Source of the DNA: Ustilago trichophora
Lineage: Eukaryota; Basidiomycota; Ustilaginomycetes; Ustilaginales; Ustilaginaceae
Direction: 5' to 3'
DNA length: 64,000 nucleotides
NCBI GenBank assembly: GCA_900323505.1
Contig: OOIN01000015.1
Span: forward strand, 496,001-560,000
Shown: positions 41,680 through 53,173 of the stretch, piece after piece
How positions within the stretch are numbered: the stretch's first letter is position 1
How the letters are laid out: every line of letters begins with the position of its first letter
Made by a program: the position numbers and the translations under genes
The notes under the pieces: model-generated
What the model was told of the DNA's origin: nothing
What the model saw: only the letters and a program-made list of their open reading frames with translations
Databases searched by the model: none

Positions 41680-42795
41680 TGCGCCGGCTTTAGAAAAAGG
41701 GTCTGCAAGTCGATCACAATCTCTACGTATGGACCTGCTTCTCTTGTGTTACAGTAGTAGTACAACACTTTTCGTTACATATTCTTGTTCCCTTCGGTTT
41801 TTCTTGTGCTTTTTAATTGGATTTGCATTTAAAGATACGGTATCGTAGGCTGTTTGGATGTGTGTGGGGATCCAGAGGGTCGTGAGAATCGCAAGTGGGG
41901 CCTTGTCAACAGACGCATAGACCAGGCTAGTGGCGAATGGTGTGCTGTCAGAAGGTGGTAAAGCGGGTTGTGTGGGGTAGTGTGGAGGACCCGCCTCACC
42001 AGACCCTCTTTATCGAGGGCTTCATCTGGACAACTCGTTGGTGCGCTGCTGAGGGGTTGACTCTGACACCGATTTTCGTTGACAGTGTTCAAAGTGTCGT
42101 TCCTGAGGAAGCTGGAGCTGTAGGAGATGCAATGCTACTTGGAATCCGTTCCTAGCGTAGAGGGTGCTGGTAGTTGGTGGCGCAGACAAGACGCTGGGAC
42201 AGCTATGAAGCCGCTTTTTGTGACACCATTTTTTATTTTTTATTTTGTCTTTTGACGATGCTTTTTTTTTTTTTTTTTTTTTTTTTTTTGGCAATGGGGA
42301 AAGGGGTCCCCATCTCATGTGGCGTCTTCAATTGCGGGACATCAGTCCGCTCTCGGTCGCCGTTCCCAATCTCAATTCAGCATGTGGGGATTAAGCTACC
42401 GGCAACGACGGAGAGTGGAGCTGTGCAACGCTGTTAAGAACGAGGTGCTGAAGGGTTAAGTTATGAGATGCTTGTGATTTCAAGGGATCGCATTTTTGTT
42501 GCGGATGCGAATTACACAGTAACTTACCCACCGTGGTGAGTTGTCACGCCCCTCCTTTCTTTGCGGTGCAACCCACTTTGTCGCATCTTTGTGTGTGCAA
42601 AACGATGGTCTGTCGAGGCGGTGCAAAGGGGCGGTTATGGGAACGAAGCGAGGGATACATAAAGCGACCGAATTGGTTGGTGCGATTTTGCTCCCTCTCC
42701 CTTGCTCGAAAGCTAGTTTGCCTTTTGCTCGCCACACCCATTTGTTCTTCCGATTTCCCTTCTCTTTCTTTGCCACTCGATCATCTTTTGACAAG
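41680..42795. other. Intergenic region between the flippase and the secreted protein gene
   Basis: 1.1 kb with a T28 tract at 42262-42289. No gene is seen. The frame of the downstream gene extends upstream to 42541, but the first convincing start with a signal peptide is at 42796. Confidence 0.5.
42262..42289. repeat. T28 tract
   Basis: A homopolymer of 28 T between the flippase and the secreted protein gene. Confidence 0.9.
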
Positions 42796-43359
42796 ATGCT
42801 GCACACCAAGATGAACCTCGTTGGTCTAGCCACTGTTCTGGTCTCCTCTGCGCTGGTCGCCGCCTCCTACTCCTCCACCGACCCCGCGCCCCCGGCTATC
42901 GACAGCGCTATCTTGGTCCCCTGTGGTCCGGCCGGTGAAAAAGAACATGCGGTTGTCCCTGACGCAAACGGATGTCAGCTAATCTCCTCAACGGGAGCCT
43001 TTAGCGTTAATCAACTGCCCATCTTGCAGCCTGGCGTCAGGATCGGTTTCGCCGCTGACCCCTCTTGCTCAAAGACCTACCTCCCGACTTACGAAGAGTT
43101 GCTCGGCTTCAAGAATAGCCAGCTGTGCAGCGTCTACATTCTGGATCAGAGCGACCCGGCAGGTGCGACTGTTCACAACGATTTGCAGGGTGGCCACGGA
43201 AAGCGTTCCACGATCGGCGGAAAGCCCGTGTCCGCAGACACCCCACCACACGGCGCCGAGGATGACAAGTGGAACAACGTCTTTACCAAGAGAGACAACA
43301 ACCCGGCGGCTCCTGCTGACCAAGTCACACTCAAGTACGTTATGCTCGTCACTGCTTGA
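42796..43359 (+). CDS. Small secreted cysteine-containing protein, candidate effector
   Basis: 187 aa, single exon. The chosen start at 42796 (or 42811) places a signal peptide at once: a short basic n-region, then VGLATVLVSSALVAA with likely cleavage near residue 23. The mature part has four cysteines (in VPCGP, NGCQL, PSCSK and QLCSV), enough for two disulfides, and no further membrane segment. Two Lys-Arg sites (HGKR, FTKR) in the C-terminal third could be cut by a Kex2 protease. I recognise no family. Small secreted proteins of this kind in smut fungi are often effectors delivered to the host plant, but nothing in the sequence proves that here; a cell-wall or extracellular housekeeping role is equally open. 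Confidence 0.75.
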   Translation: MLHTKMNLVGLATVLVSSALVAASYSSTDPAPPAIDSAILVPCGPAGEKEHAVVPDANGCQLISSTGAFSVNQLPILQPGVRIGFAADPSCSKTYLPTYEELLGFKNSQLCSVYILDQSDPAGATVHNDLQGGHGKRSTIGGKPVSADTPPHGAEDDKWNNVFTKRDNNPAAPADQVTLKYVMLVTA

Positions 43360-43780
43360 CAGATCCGCGAACGCATGACGACACCCATTTACATACGTAT
43401 TCTTCCTTGGGTATCGGATTGGGTGGAGCCCGATCGATCGACGTTACCATTCATGCTTTTGGTTCACTTTCCACTCTTCGAGCTACTTGCGCGCTTCCAT
43501 AGGCTTGCTTTTCAATACACACCTGTCCGCTACCTTTGCTTGCCTCTGCTGAACCACTTGAAAGGAAAGGCAGCGCTTCTGTAAGAGACCAACGCTGTTT
43601 GATCAAGGTCTCTTCATTCGGCATAGATCTACTCCTACTGTACTGCTGTAAATGTGGTGCTGCATGAAAAAGAGCTCCTATTCGGCCAAGTGTTGGCGAA
43701 GATTGAGCCCCGAAAAAAGGAACCACTCGACCATGAGATGCAGGAAGAAGCATGCATGTCGCTCCGCCTGTCCGGTGTGG

Positions 43781-43783
<3 letters not shown>

Positions 43784-43811
<28 letters not shown>
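43784..43811. repeat. T28 tract
   Basis: A homopolymer of 28 T, about 425 nt downstream of the secreted protein gene. Confidence 0.9.
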
Positions 43812-45732
43812 CCGCCAAGAAGTCGATGGTCACGGTCCTGATTTCAACCTGACGCGTCGGACGCGTCCTCCTTGTACCACATTCCAAAATAAGGCACCTG
43901 CTTTGCCGAGCGAGGCGAGTCCAACACCTGCCAACCTGTCCTCAACTCCAAAAGGTTGCACTTGCTTGAATGCTCTTCCACTGCGATTCAGCGCCTACAT
44001 CTCCATCTCCCTAGCTAGACGATCGCTTTGTGTGCGATGAAACAACATACTGTACTTCAAAGGGATTCGGTAGAGTCTGCTGTGGCGTTTAGAATTCACA
44101 GACCGGATGGAGCGGAGTTTTGTTTTGGAGGTAGGGAAGCTTTAAAATTCGATCGTGACGACAGGTGGTGCATTCATTTGCAGACGCCGCCGCTCAATTT
44201 TTACAGGAAGCAAGCCTTTGGAAGAGCGGGATCATTCTTCGGTCTCAAGAGTGGGAGATCTTGTCTTACGCGGCCATCCCTGTGTTGGACCTTGCTTTTC
44301 TCACCTTTAGTGGTGCTGCTGGGACGCCAAAGCAAGGGCCGAACGAAGCGAGGTCTCTCCTTCTTCAGGGACACAACATCGGCTCCCTACTGTAGACAGT
44401 TCACATTCCCTTCTCCTCACCATCGTGATCCCAATGGGCAAAAGTGAGAGAATAGAAAAAAAAATAAAAATGAGCCAGACTGTCCACAGTTCATGCGCAT
44501 CTCCCAGATCTGCAAGGGTGCAGCTAGTTTGTAGTGTGAGCCTCGGCGTTTTTTGTATACCTGTCACACTTTGTTTTGTAGTTGTGGATTTGGAAAACGT
44601 CGGAATGAGGAAATACAAATTTGGGCAGTGTTGGTTTGGATGAGACAGGATTCAGTTTTCTCCCACCCCGGATATGACACCGATTGCCACGCTTTCGTGC
44701 CTCTTTCTGAAACCAAACATGATTCAAGAAGGAGAGAGGGACCATCATCACATTCCCGGGCCACGGGCACCAACCCCCCTCACACAAACACACACACACA
44801 CAGGGCAAAGCCTTGCCTTGCATATCGCAGATGCGGTCGCTCCTCTCGGTCTTGGTCGTGAGCTCTCGTTCGCCAATGGTTGGTGTTCGATCTGCGCGTT
44901 CGGATGCAACTGCACTACGTTACCCTAGTCTCTTGAGGCGGAGGACCAAATGGTCCTTGAACATCAAGCGTTTCTCGCAAGACGCCCTTGGTGCGGTCAT
45001 ACAGCATACGACTTGCCCCTTCTCGTTCTCTCTCTCTCTCTCGCTCTCTCCGTGCTGTACGAGCGTACGCGGAGCGCGGCTCTCCCTTCAAAGAAGTACA
45101 GTACGCGTTGATTGAGTTCCATAGCAAGACGCACCATTGCATACAGTGAAGCCACCCTTCCTTCTCCTTCTCCTTCTCCTTCTCCGCTCCTGTGAACTTT
45201 TTTTTTTCTTTCTTGAGATACATCACCCTCAAAAGAAAGTGTTCGCTCCAGCCTCAAATTTTAGCGCCACCAAAAGCATTGGCTTGCCCTTTGTCGTCGA
45301 GGCCTCCCTTTCGGACCCCGCTCTCGACTGTATAGACTTTGAATCTCCCTCTCTTATCGTTGTCTACGCTGGCTCTCTCAAGGCTCCTCACTGGGTCTTG
45401 TCTCGCGCGTATCCTGATTCAAGCACAATCTTTCTCCTTTCCCTCTTGTCATCCCAAACAACCGCCCTTCTATCCCTTCCTCGTCGTCCTCCCTCCGTCT
45501 CTCATCTTGACCGTATCCCAATTCGATCTCGTCTCGACTCGACCATTCATCAACCAGCATACACCTTGACACTTGACGAAAAACTTTCTTCTGCGCGCCT
45601 GTAAATCGAAGCTTTCGAGTAGCATCAAGCATACCTTCGAGAACTCAAACCTTCAGCCGCCGAGCCAAACTTTCACATCACGACACTCTGTCCGACATCA
45701 GCACATAGCATTCATTTACATTTCACTTCTGC

Positions 45733-45744
45733 ATGTCATTCTGA
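45733..45744 (+). promoter_or_regulatory. Minimal uORF (Met-Ser-Phe-stop)
   Basis: The only ATG in roughly 870 nt upstream of the gene at 45826; it opens ATG TCA TTC TGA and ends 81 nt before the main start. It could reduce or condition translation if it lies in the mRNA, which has not been shown. Confidence 0.4.
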
Positions 45745-45825
45745 AACAAAGCAGCCGCATATATATCGACTCTGCGCATCAGTGCTGGTCCTAACGACCC
45801 AGCATTCTGTCAACATACCGACAGC

Positions 45826-48792
45826 ATGGGTTCAAAACACAAACCCAACCTCTCCCAGAGCTCCACCTCGAGCTCGGAGAATGACACTGCTTCACGTGCC
45901 AGCTCGAGTGGCCATGCCGCGGCGGCCTCTTCCCAGCCACAAACGATGAGTCGATGGGAACGACTTCGCCGACCCTCTGCTGCCAGCTCGACAAAACGGC
46001 CCAACTTCAACAGCGATGCAGGTCGCAGCAACAGCGCCCATAGTAGCACCGTCACCTCTCCCACCACTCCCTTCTTCCCCTTGCCAAGTCCCATCGGCGG
46101 ACCATCGCAGGATATGCTGCGCACAGCAAGCGACGATAGCTATATGCACATCTTGGCAGCGTCCGCTGCAGCGAGGAGGGCTGCGATGGAGTCGGGTGCC
46201 ACCACGTCTGATGCAGCCTCCGTCATGTCGTTCACCTGTTCGCTCAGTAAGGAGTTTGACCGTCAGAGGACCGATGTTGACTCTCTAAATGCATCACTCC
46301 TCGACTTGCCTGCCACCGCGAGGAGTCAGCCGCAGTCAGAGAACCTCGAAAAGAAACAGGCTTGGCTCGATACCACGTTCAACAAGCTCAGCGCTCGCTA
46401 CCGTGCACCCAAGAAAGGTGCGTCCCAAAAAGGTGGGGCCTCCGCTCGTCCTGCCAAACCGCACTTCCTCGATTTGAGCTCCATCATTTGCCCAACTCCC
46501 GCACCGACCGACCCCAGCACTTCCACCGAGGACGAAGGAGAAGCGGGTGACCGATCCTCCTCCTCGTCGTCTTCGTTCAACTCTGGAGCCGATTCCTCGT
46601 TCGAAGCCATGTCCGGATGGGACAATTCTTCAGCGGATACCAGTCTCGAGCTGAGGACGCCTCAGAACGAAGAAGATCGCCAATTGCCCTGCAGCGCATA
46701 TGACTTCACCACCCCTCGTCCTTCGCAGATGCAGCGTTTTGCCTCGGCACAGAGTGCCGCTACGAGTGGGTCGGATATGCGCCTGCCTTCTCCACCACTC
46801 ATCTCTCCTCTGATGCCGAATTTTGCTCTTCCAAGTTCGGGCGCTTCTACGCCAGGTCTTGGTCCGTTCCCCAGCACAATGGGCTACGGTTTCCCTGCTC
46901 CACCATCCATGATTCGTGGTGTGACTGTCGATGACATTCACCACAAGCCATCCAGCGTTGCTATGAGCTCCACGAAGAGCATCGGTCTTGCTCCTCCCGG
47001 CCCACCTGCAGGCATCCGCCAACTTCGAAAGCAGAAATCCTTTGACAATCCTGCCGAGCTTCGACGGCGTCAAAAGCAAGAATGGAGCGTCGGCGGTCCC
47101 AAACCACCAGGGTTCGGTGGTAATTCCAAGTTGACGATCGGCATCCCCAAAACGCAGCCCTTCAACCAGCCTTCCTCTCAGCACGGCCTGCTCTCGCCAC
47201 AACATGCTTTGAGCACACAGACTTCGCTCCACCCGCTCGATCCGCGTCGCCAGCGTCCTGCTGTGCCCGTGCAACCGCCCAGCGCCAACCACGCGATGCT
47301 GCCTGGACAAGCACCGCCGCAGCATGGCCGCATTGCTGAAATGCAGAGGTCGCCAGCGATGATGCAGCGAGGTTTGAGCCATGATACTGCGGGCGCGTCG
47401 CTGCAGCAGCACTCTGCGGGTGGGTCTGGATCGCTGTCTCCGCCTCAGCGACCTGGCCTTGTGCCGAGGGCTTCGAGTGGCGCACTGCGAAGCTTGGATA
47501 GGATGGGCGGCGCCGCACCTGCTGTCAGCGATATCGACCCTGCCTCGTCTACTGGCTTCTCGACGTGTTCAAGACAGCAGCAGCATTACAGCCGACCTGG
47601 AAGCGACCGACGTATGCCTGTGCAACTGCCTGTCACGTCGCCTGTGCAGTCGCCTGTTGGTGGTTCGATGCCGCTTCCGCCACTGCTGCCTGCATCATCG
47701 CGCGAGTCGTACGGCTCGTCGGTGGGGACAGAGTCGCTCCCGCCTACACCGCACTCAGCTACGTTCTTGCGCGGTCTTCCCTTGTCTGCTGTAGACGAGC
47801 GAGCCAAGCAAACCCCTGGCTCTCCGCGCGATGCGAGGATTCCACGCGATCTCCAGCAGATGCAGCAGCATCACCCCAGCGCCTTCCAATCGCACGGCGC
47901 GGCCCCGATGATGGGCTCCGCTCTCGGCCTCATGCCTGGAAAGATGGTTCGTGCCTACTCGGATGCTCCCTACTCGTTCCCAGCTGAGGAGGCGAGCAGG
48001 GTGCGAACTGGCTCTCGACTTCGCGGCGAAAGCATCAGCAGCCAGGATGATGGCGGAGATGAGCGTGACGAAGTCCTGCGGCGTCATCCTTACGCTACGC
48101 AGACGACACCTCGTCAGAAGATCCGACCGGAGCTGCGTCGCGAACACACCTCCAATGCGATCCTGGTCAGCCCGCCAAAGCCTAAAGTACAGCCTCTGGA
48201 TAGCCGACCCGAGTACCTTGCGGGGTCGTTGCTTGCAGCACCTCTAGGCGGCGAACTTGTCAGGCCAGGATCCGCTGCATCGGCTTCGATTACACCTCGA
48301 TCGTCGAGCTTGAAAGACTTGATGGCGGCTGAGTTGCAGAGCGGAAACGTTCATGAAGAACGCACACCATCGGCCGCCACTCGAGCGAGCCTAGACTCGG
48401 ACTGCTCCGATTCGAGCCTCGCCTACACCAAACCGTCGCCTCTGATTCCACAGGGAGTCCAGGCTTCGACCAGCAACGAATCTGGACCCGCGATGGGAGA
48501 TGGAGCCAGCTCGAGCAGCAGCAACATCACTCCAACCAACTCGTACCGGACTGACCTGGCCGCGCAGCGTGGGGTGGCGACGCCGACAGCTGCTAGCAAC
48601 GGCGGGCCTGGATCCAAGTGGAGCCCGGACAACAGCCCAACCAACCAATCGGGCTCGAAGACGACCTCCGCTGCTGCTTTCCAGGGAGCCCGACAGCGAG
48701 CCAACTCTCGCGCTGATGAGTGGGCTGCCAACTTGAGAAAGCTCACCACTCGCGGTGCGAACACTGTCCTTCCTGCTGCGGCTGGCAAGTGA
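45826..48792 (+). CDS. Large Ser/Pro/Gln-rich protein of unknown function
   Basis: 988 aa, single exon, no recognisable folded domain. It is rich in Ser, Pro, Gln and Ala, with many SP/TP and RxxS-type sites (for example RKQKSFDNPAELRRRQKQ at about 405-422, and RGESISSQDD), so it is probably a phosphorylated, disordered scaffold or regulator. Some short segments look constrained rather than random: MSRWERLRRPS near 40, AWLDTTFNKLSARYRAP near 180, and PHFLDLSSIICPTP near 214. The C-terminus (RADEWAANLRKLTTRG) may be a short helix. Codon use and the length of the open frame make it a real gene. Its upstream region is pyrimidine-rich and lacks ATGs. Confidence 0.8.
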   Translation: MGSKHKPNLSQSSTSSSENDTASRASSSGHAAAASSQPQTMSRWERLRRPSAASSTKRPNFNSDAGRSNSAHSSTVTSPTTPFFPLPSPIGGPSQDMLRTASDDSYMHILAASAAARRAAMESGATTSDAASVMSFTCSLSKEFDRQRTDVDSLNASLLDLPATARSQPQSENLEKKQAWLDTTFNKLSARYRAPKKGASQKGGASARPAKPHFLDLSSIICPTPAPTDPSTSTEDEGEAGDRSSSSSSSFNSGADSSFEAMSGWDNSSADTSLELRTPQNEEDRQLPCSAYDFTTPRPSQMQRFASAQSAATSGSDMRLPSPPLISPLMPNFALPSSGASTPGLGPFPSTMGYGFPAPPSMIRGVTVDDIHHKPSSVAMSSTKSIGLAPPGPPAGIRQLRKQKSFDNPAELRRRQKQEWSVGGPKPPGFGGNSKLTIGIPKTQPFNQPSSQHGLLSPQHALSTQTSLHPLDPRRQRPAVPVQPPSANHAMLPGQAPPQHGRIAEMQRSPAMMQRGLSHDTAGASLQQHSAGGSGSLSPPQRPGLVPRASSGALRSLDRMGGAAPAVSDIDPASSTGFSTCSRQQQHYSRPGSDRRMPVQLPVTSPVQSPVGGSMPLPPLLPASSRESYGSSVGTESLPPTPHSATFLRGLPLSAVDERAKQTPGSPRDARIPRDLQQMQQHHPSAFQSHGAAPMMGSALGLMPGKMVRAYSDAPYSFPAEEASRVRTGSRLRGESISSQDDGGDERDEVLRRHPYATQTTPRQKIRPELRREHTSNAILVSPPKPKVQPLDSRPEYLAGSLLAAPLGGELVRPGSAASASITPRSSSLKDLMAAELQSGNVHEERTPSAATRASLDSDCSDSSLAYTKPSPLIPQGVQASTSNESGPAMGDGASSSSSNITPTNSYRTDLAAQRGVATPTAASNGGPGSKWSPDNSPTNQSGSKTTSAAAFQGARQRANSRADEWAANLRKLTTRGANTVLPAAAGK

Positions 48793-50674
48793 TCGTCGGT
48801 ACCATATTTTCTTTGGTGGCTTCGTATGTCGCACTTCTAATCATTCGCTATCATTGGTATTCCATCAACTTCTTCGGAGCGCTCCGAAGCACGACAAACT
48901 TACACTCTCGGCCGTTGTTTCCCTCATAGTCTCTTTTCTTATCGTATTTACTGTATTTCTAGATCCGACCTCCATCATGAGGCCCCACTACTGTATCAAT
49001 TTATCCGGCTGCGCTTTTCTTGTCGCCGTATCACGTCTGTGCGGGGACTGCGGCCTTTGTTGCGACCATGGCTTTTTTTAGATCAAGCTCAAAGCGGTCA
49101 CAAGGCCAAGACTCTAGGTCGACTAAAATCATGAGGAGCGGAAAGTCGCCGGTGGAGCTCTGGCACTGTGAGCCAACTTAGAAGCTTGTTCCAAGTCTTG
49201 GTCTACATCAACTTGTGACGATATCGAGAAGCTTGTCGAGCCAAGCAGAGCGGCGTCTTGAGCTTGCTCTCGGCAGCCGTTGCTGCGCTTAATTCTTGGG
49301 ATTGAGGTTATGTGTTTTTGGCTCTTCCGGCTTGAGGTTCCAGGGAAAAAGATGAGGGTCATAAAAGGCGTGCGGAACTCCATGTGCAGAACAATGCGCG
49401 CGGATGTTCAACGATTCAATTGTCTGTCATGATCGAACTGACGCTAGGCCGGCCAACAGTCTGAGTGCCAACCAGCGAAACGATACGTGCCAAAGAACCT
49501 CACTGTCGAACGAACATTTCCAGCGATGCTGAACACCAATTGTGAGCATGAGGTCGACGTGGGGTTGTTATATCAACGCCACACAATGGAGAAGACCTGG
49601 GAAACTAGAATTAGAAGCTCGGTCTTCTCGGTGTCTTCGGTCCCAGGGCTCAGTTGGGGTCTTTGAGAGATGCAGCTAGGGTCTTATGCTACTGCACCCT
49701 TAGATCTAGAAGAAGCGAAGTGCAAGAAAGACTGTGTGGCGATAATTTTGGCACAGCGATGTAGCATCTTTTGCCAAACTGTATGAGACAAAAAGCCTTT
49801 GATTCGCTGCTCTTCCGTCACCAAATAGCCTCAGCCTGGCTTAGCCTGCTTCAACAGTGCCACCATGTTTGAGATTCAGCAAGCCATGTCTACCCGCCAA
49901 GCAGATTTACAGAGTGGCGACACAGGAACAAGACACTCCAGAATGAAACTTTGAGTTGTGAACCGCGGGAGCAGCAAAACAGCATCATCGGTAGACAATC
50001 TTCTCTCTCGCTGGAAGAACCAAGTTCCAAATTTTTGTCGGTAAAATCGTCCCTCTCGGGTCTTCTTCGTTTGGCAGTCATGGTTGAATTGTGCTGCAGT
50101 GTCTTTCGTCGGACGCCAGCAAAAGTTTTCTACGACGCTTCGCTTGCCTCGCCATATGGAGAAACGACGGGGCAAAATGACCGACTGAATTCACCTAGGG
50201 CGGAGTTTTGAACAAGCGCTTGGCTGGCGCCAAAGGGTCGAGAGGAAATGACGGAGAAACGCGCGCCTGTCCGGAACTGCCCTTGCCTTCAATTCTGCGG
50301 TACAGTGCCGGACGGCACCTTGTCAGTGTCCCCCCAGAAATGCGCGTCAAAGCTGCCGTTCTCGTTTGCAGCCGAGTCTGAGCACTCTCTGCGCAAACTC
50401 TTTGGAAGGAGCCTTAAATTGACGCTGCTCGATCGTCGTGGAAGACATTATTTTGAGCGTTTTAACCGGTAGAACATTGGGTCCATGCGTCTCATTCCGG
50501 GGTCACGTTGTTGTGTTGCTTGGGGAGGTCGAAGCAAACAGAACAACCTTTTTTAGCGCAGAGTGCACGTGAAGCCGCAGCCGAGAATGACGCACAACAC
50601 AAGCGTTGATGAGACTTTGATCGTAAAACGGCCGACATGAACAAAAATGTGTGCTGGCATCATAAAACAGACCC

Positions 50675-50704
50675 TCGCATCGAATCGAATCGCATCGCAT
50701 CGCA
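50675..50704. repeat. Pentanucleotide repeat (GCATC/GAATC)n
   Basis: Six imperfect 5-nt units alternate GCATC and GAATC. A shorter related run lies at about 59120-59133. Confidence 0.75.
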
Positions 50705-51628
50705 ACATACAGTATCAGCGCGCATTCGGATCAGCAACTCATGCCAACCGTTGATTCGAGGGAACGAGAAGGACATTCTGCGTGTATGTACGCTAGAAGT
50801 GGCTTGAAGCGGTATCGCAGTTTCCGCCACATTTTGATTCACCTGCTGGACAGAGATGCGAGAAGGAAGGGACGCGAAGAAAAAAAAACCCCCCATGGCG
50901 TGCAAAAGAAGGCTCCTAGCTGCGGGCTGTGATCTCTGGGAATCGTCGGAAGCGACCCGATCCTGCAACTTGAAGCAAAAAAAAACACACTTCTGGGTCT
51001 CAAGCAAAAAAAGGCTGAAGACTGCGCTAATGCACCTTCTTAGACGGAATCCGAATTCGGCTCACACCGAGATGAGCGACGCTATCGCGGCGATTGTGCG
51101 GCGATAGCTTTTGGATGCGCTGTCCCAAAGCTGCATGCCGACTCGGAAGCTGCTAAGATTGTGCGCGTTCCGATGTCGAGCTCCGATCATGGGATCCAGA
51201 CAGCGCCACTCTCTTGAACTTGAACAAGCTTCAAGCCACACTTGTCTCAAGGTTCATCTGCGAGTCTAAATGTTCTGTGTGAAAGATGAAGGACAAAAGG
51301 CCATGTTGCCGCCTGCCTCCGCTGTCTCGACGTTCGGTTGGATCCAGGTATCAACCATTTTTGAATCTCTCAATCGTTGCGGGCTGCTTGAAGTCGTCCC
51401 GCGTCCACCGCCACCGGTTGCCTCGGAAACGCGACCCATTGCTGTTTGCCGAGGCGTGACAGATCTCGTGGGAAGGATAAAAAGAGAGAGGAGGGAACAA
51501 GTCTTGATTCTTCACCTGCAAGGAACAGGATGCAGCAGGGCGACACGGGTGAGGTGGAAAGCAGGCATTTGCTCCAAAAATGCATTTGCCGCGCGGCTTT
51601 TGCGAGTCGGATTGTGCCACAGTCAAAA

Positions 51629-51700
51629 GAGGCAAAGGCAGAGGCAAAGGCAGAGGCAGAGGCAGAGGCAGAGGCAGAGGCAGAGGCAGAGGCAGAGGCA
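51629..51700. repeat. Hexamer minisatellite (GGCAGA/GGCAAA)n
   Basis: About twelve 6-nt units, the first few with A in place of G, giving a perfect GGCAGA array at the 3' end. The array keeps all frames open, which explains long but meaningless QR/EA/CL repeat translations here. Confidence 0.9.
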
Positions 51701-53112
51701 CACAAAAAGATGGACTCTCGAGCAACCAGCACGAGCAAAACAAGGCTGCGTTAATGGGATTGATCGGATCGGCATACCAAACATGTCTGGTTTGGTCAAA
51801 GACACAAGACTAGGGAGAGTAGATATGACGGAAAGCGATGCAAACATGCAGCGAAGTCGCTCGAAGCTGAGATGATAACCGCGTGGTGTTCGCTGTCCAT
51901 GATACAGAAGCAAGGTCAAGAAATAGCATCGTGGCAAGGTAAAGGCTTCGAGGATTGCTACCACTCTATGCAGGAATCTCAAGGAAGAAGATTACCGAGA
52001 GCACTCATCATCCGTTTCGCTTGGAAAACATTCACATACTCCCACCGTTGGCGCCATCTTTTCAGCGAACCATGTTGTTTGGGCTCGCGCTTTCTTATGC
52101 TTCGTTGTCCACCTCTTGATCTTTTATTTACCTCCGCAAAACCGTCAGGAGAGCATGAACGGTGAAGGTAGGTGAGCAATGCCGTGAACGAGTGGATCCA
52201 TCTGATCCGGATAAACCGGCAAACTTTACTCTGTTCTGCTGTGTCACAAAGTATGAACGCTCAATTCGGAGAAACGCGGCTCGACCAGACATAAGCATCG
52301 AGACAAGAGAGCTGCATTTCGTCTCATTCCGATCTCCCATCTCCCATTCCGTTCTTGACGCCGCCGCTGCCGCCTCGCCAGTAAAGTATTCAGTCCTTGC
52401 ACCATGACGACATCAAGCACTTACAACCTTGACCGCAGTGACGCTGGCAGAAGATGCTGCAACCTTTTACGAGCCGAAGAAGTATGGCTGGTGGAGGTGG
52501 AATTATCAGCGCCTATGTGCGCGCGCAATAGTTATGGTTATGCCCCCGCCAGATGCGCATCAGCTGGTCGCAATCTCCCACCAATGCTCTCTGGCGTGTC
52601 ACGCCTCGCTTGCGAAGGTTTGATACGCTTCCCTGCATTGAAGGCAACGTGACTTGCTTGTGTGCTCCTTTTTGAATCCTTCCCCCCTGGCCATCAAGAG
52701 ACAAGACGTTTCCCAGAAACAAAAGCCTTTCTGGGTGCAATTCAGTCTCCGCCCCTCAAGACGGAATCAAAGACAGTCTCTCACCTCTCTTGTCGAATGG
52801 TGTTGGTCAGAACGAAGCAGCGGTACGTAACACGTCTGGTGAGATTTCATAGTCCGACGCCGCTGACGTTTAGGGAAACTGTTTCAGAAAAAGCAAGGCA
52901 GTGGACTTCCTCTACCTCTCTCCTCTCTCTCTTTTCGTTGGCGAGATGCGTGGATTTTCTTTTCGAGATTTTGGTTGTGAATCTCTGTAAAAATTGTGAC
53001 AGTCGGCACCCTTGACCGGGGCTCGATCCGGTGGCGCAGCCGCTTTCGCTTAAACTTGACTGGATTGCAGCCGCACATTGTTCTTCTCCACTTTGCCCGT
53101 TTGCTTTGACAC

Positions 53113-53173
53113 CTTTTTTTTTCTTTCTTTTTCTTTCTTTTTCTTTCTTTCTTTCTTTTCTCTTTCTCTTTTC
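53113..53173. repeat. (TTTC)n imperfect array
   Basis: About 60 nt of pyrimidines made of TTTC and TTTTTC units. Confidence 0.85.

Larger units (their letters stand above)
43360..45825. other. 2.5-kb intergenic region upstream of the 988-aa protein gene
   Basis: This contains a T28 tract at 43784-43811, CT repeats at about 45027-45050 and a (CCTTCT)n run at about 45158-45185. GTACAGTAC-type motifs lie at 43638, 44049 and 45096. From 44953 to 45732 there is no ATG on the plus strand, so the last 0.9 kb may be a 5' leader. Confidence 0.55.

Noticed and set aside
42541..42795. N-terminal extension of the secreted protein to 42541
   Set aside because: It would bury the signal peptide 85 residues inside the protein; the starts at 42796 or 42811 give a normal secreted protein.
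51270..51875. Open frames with QRQRQR, EAEAEA and CLCLCL repeats
   Set aside because: They are the six-frame translation of the hexamer minisatellite.
53000..53045. A tRNA-like T-arm (GGGGCTCGATCCGG)
   Set aside because: The stem is a short CCGG palindrome, and no D-arm, anticodon arm or acceptor stem could be fitted around it.
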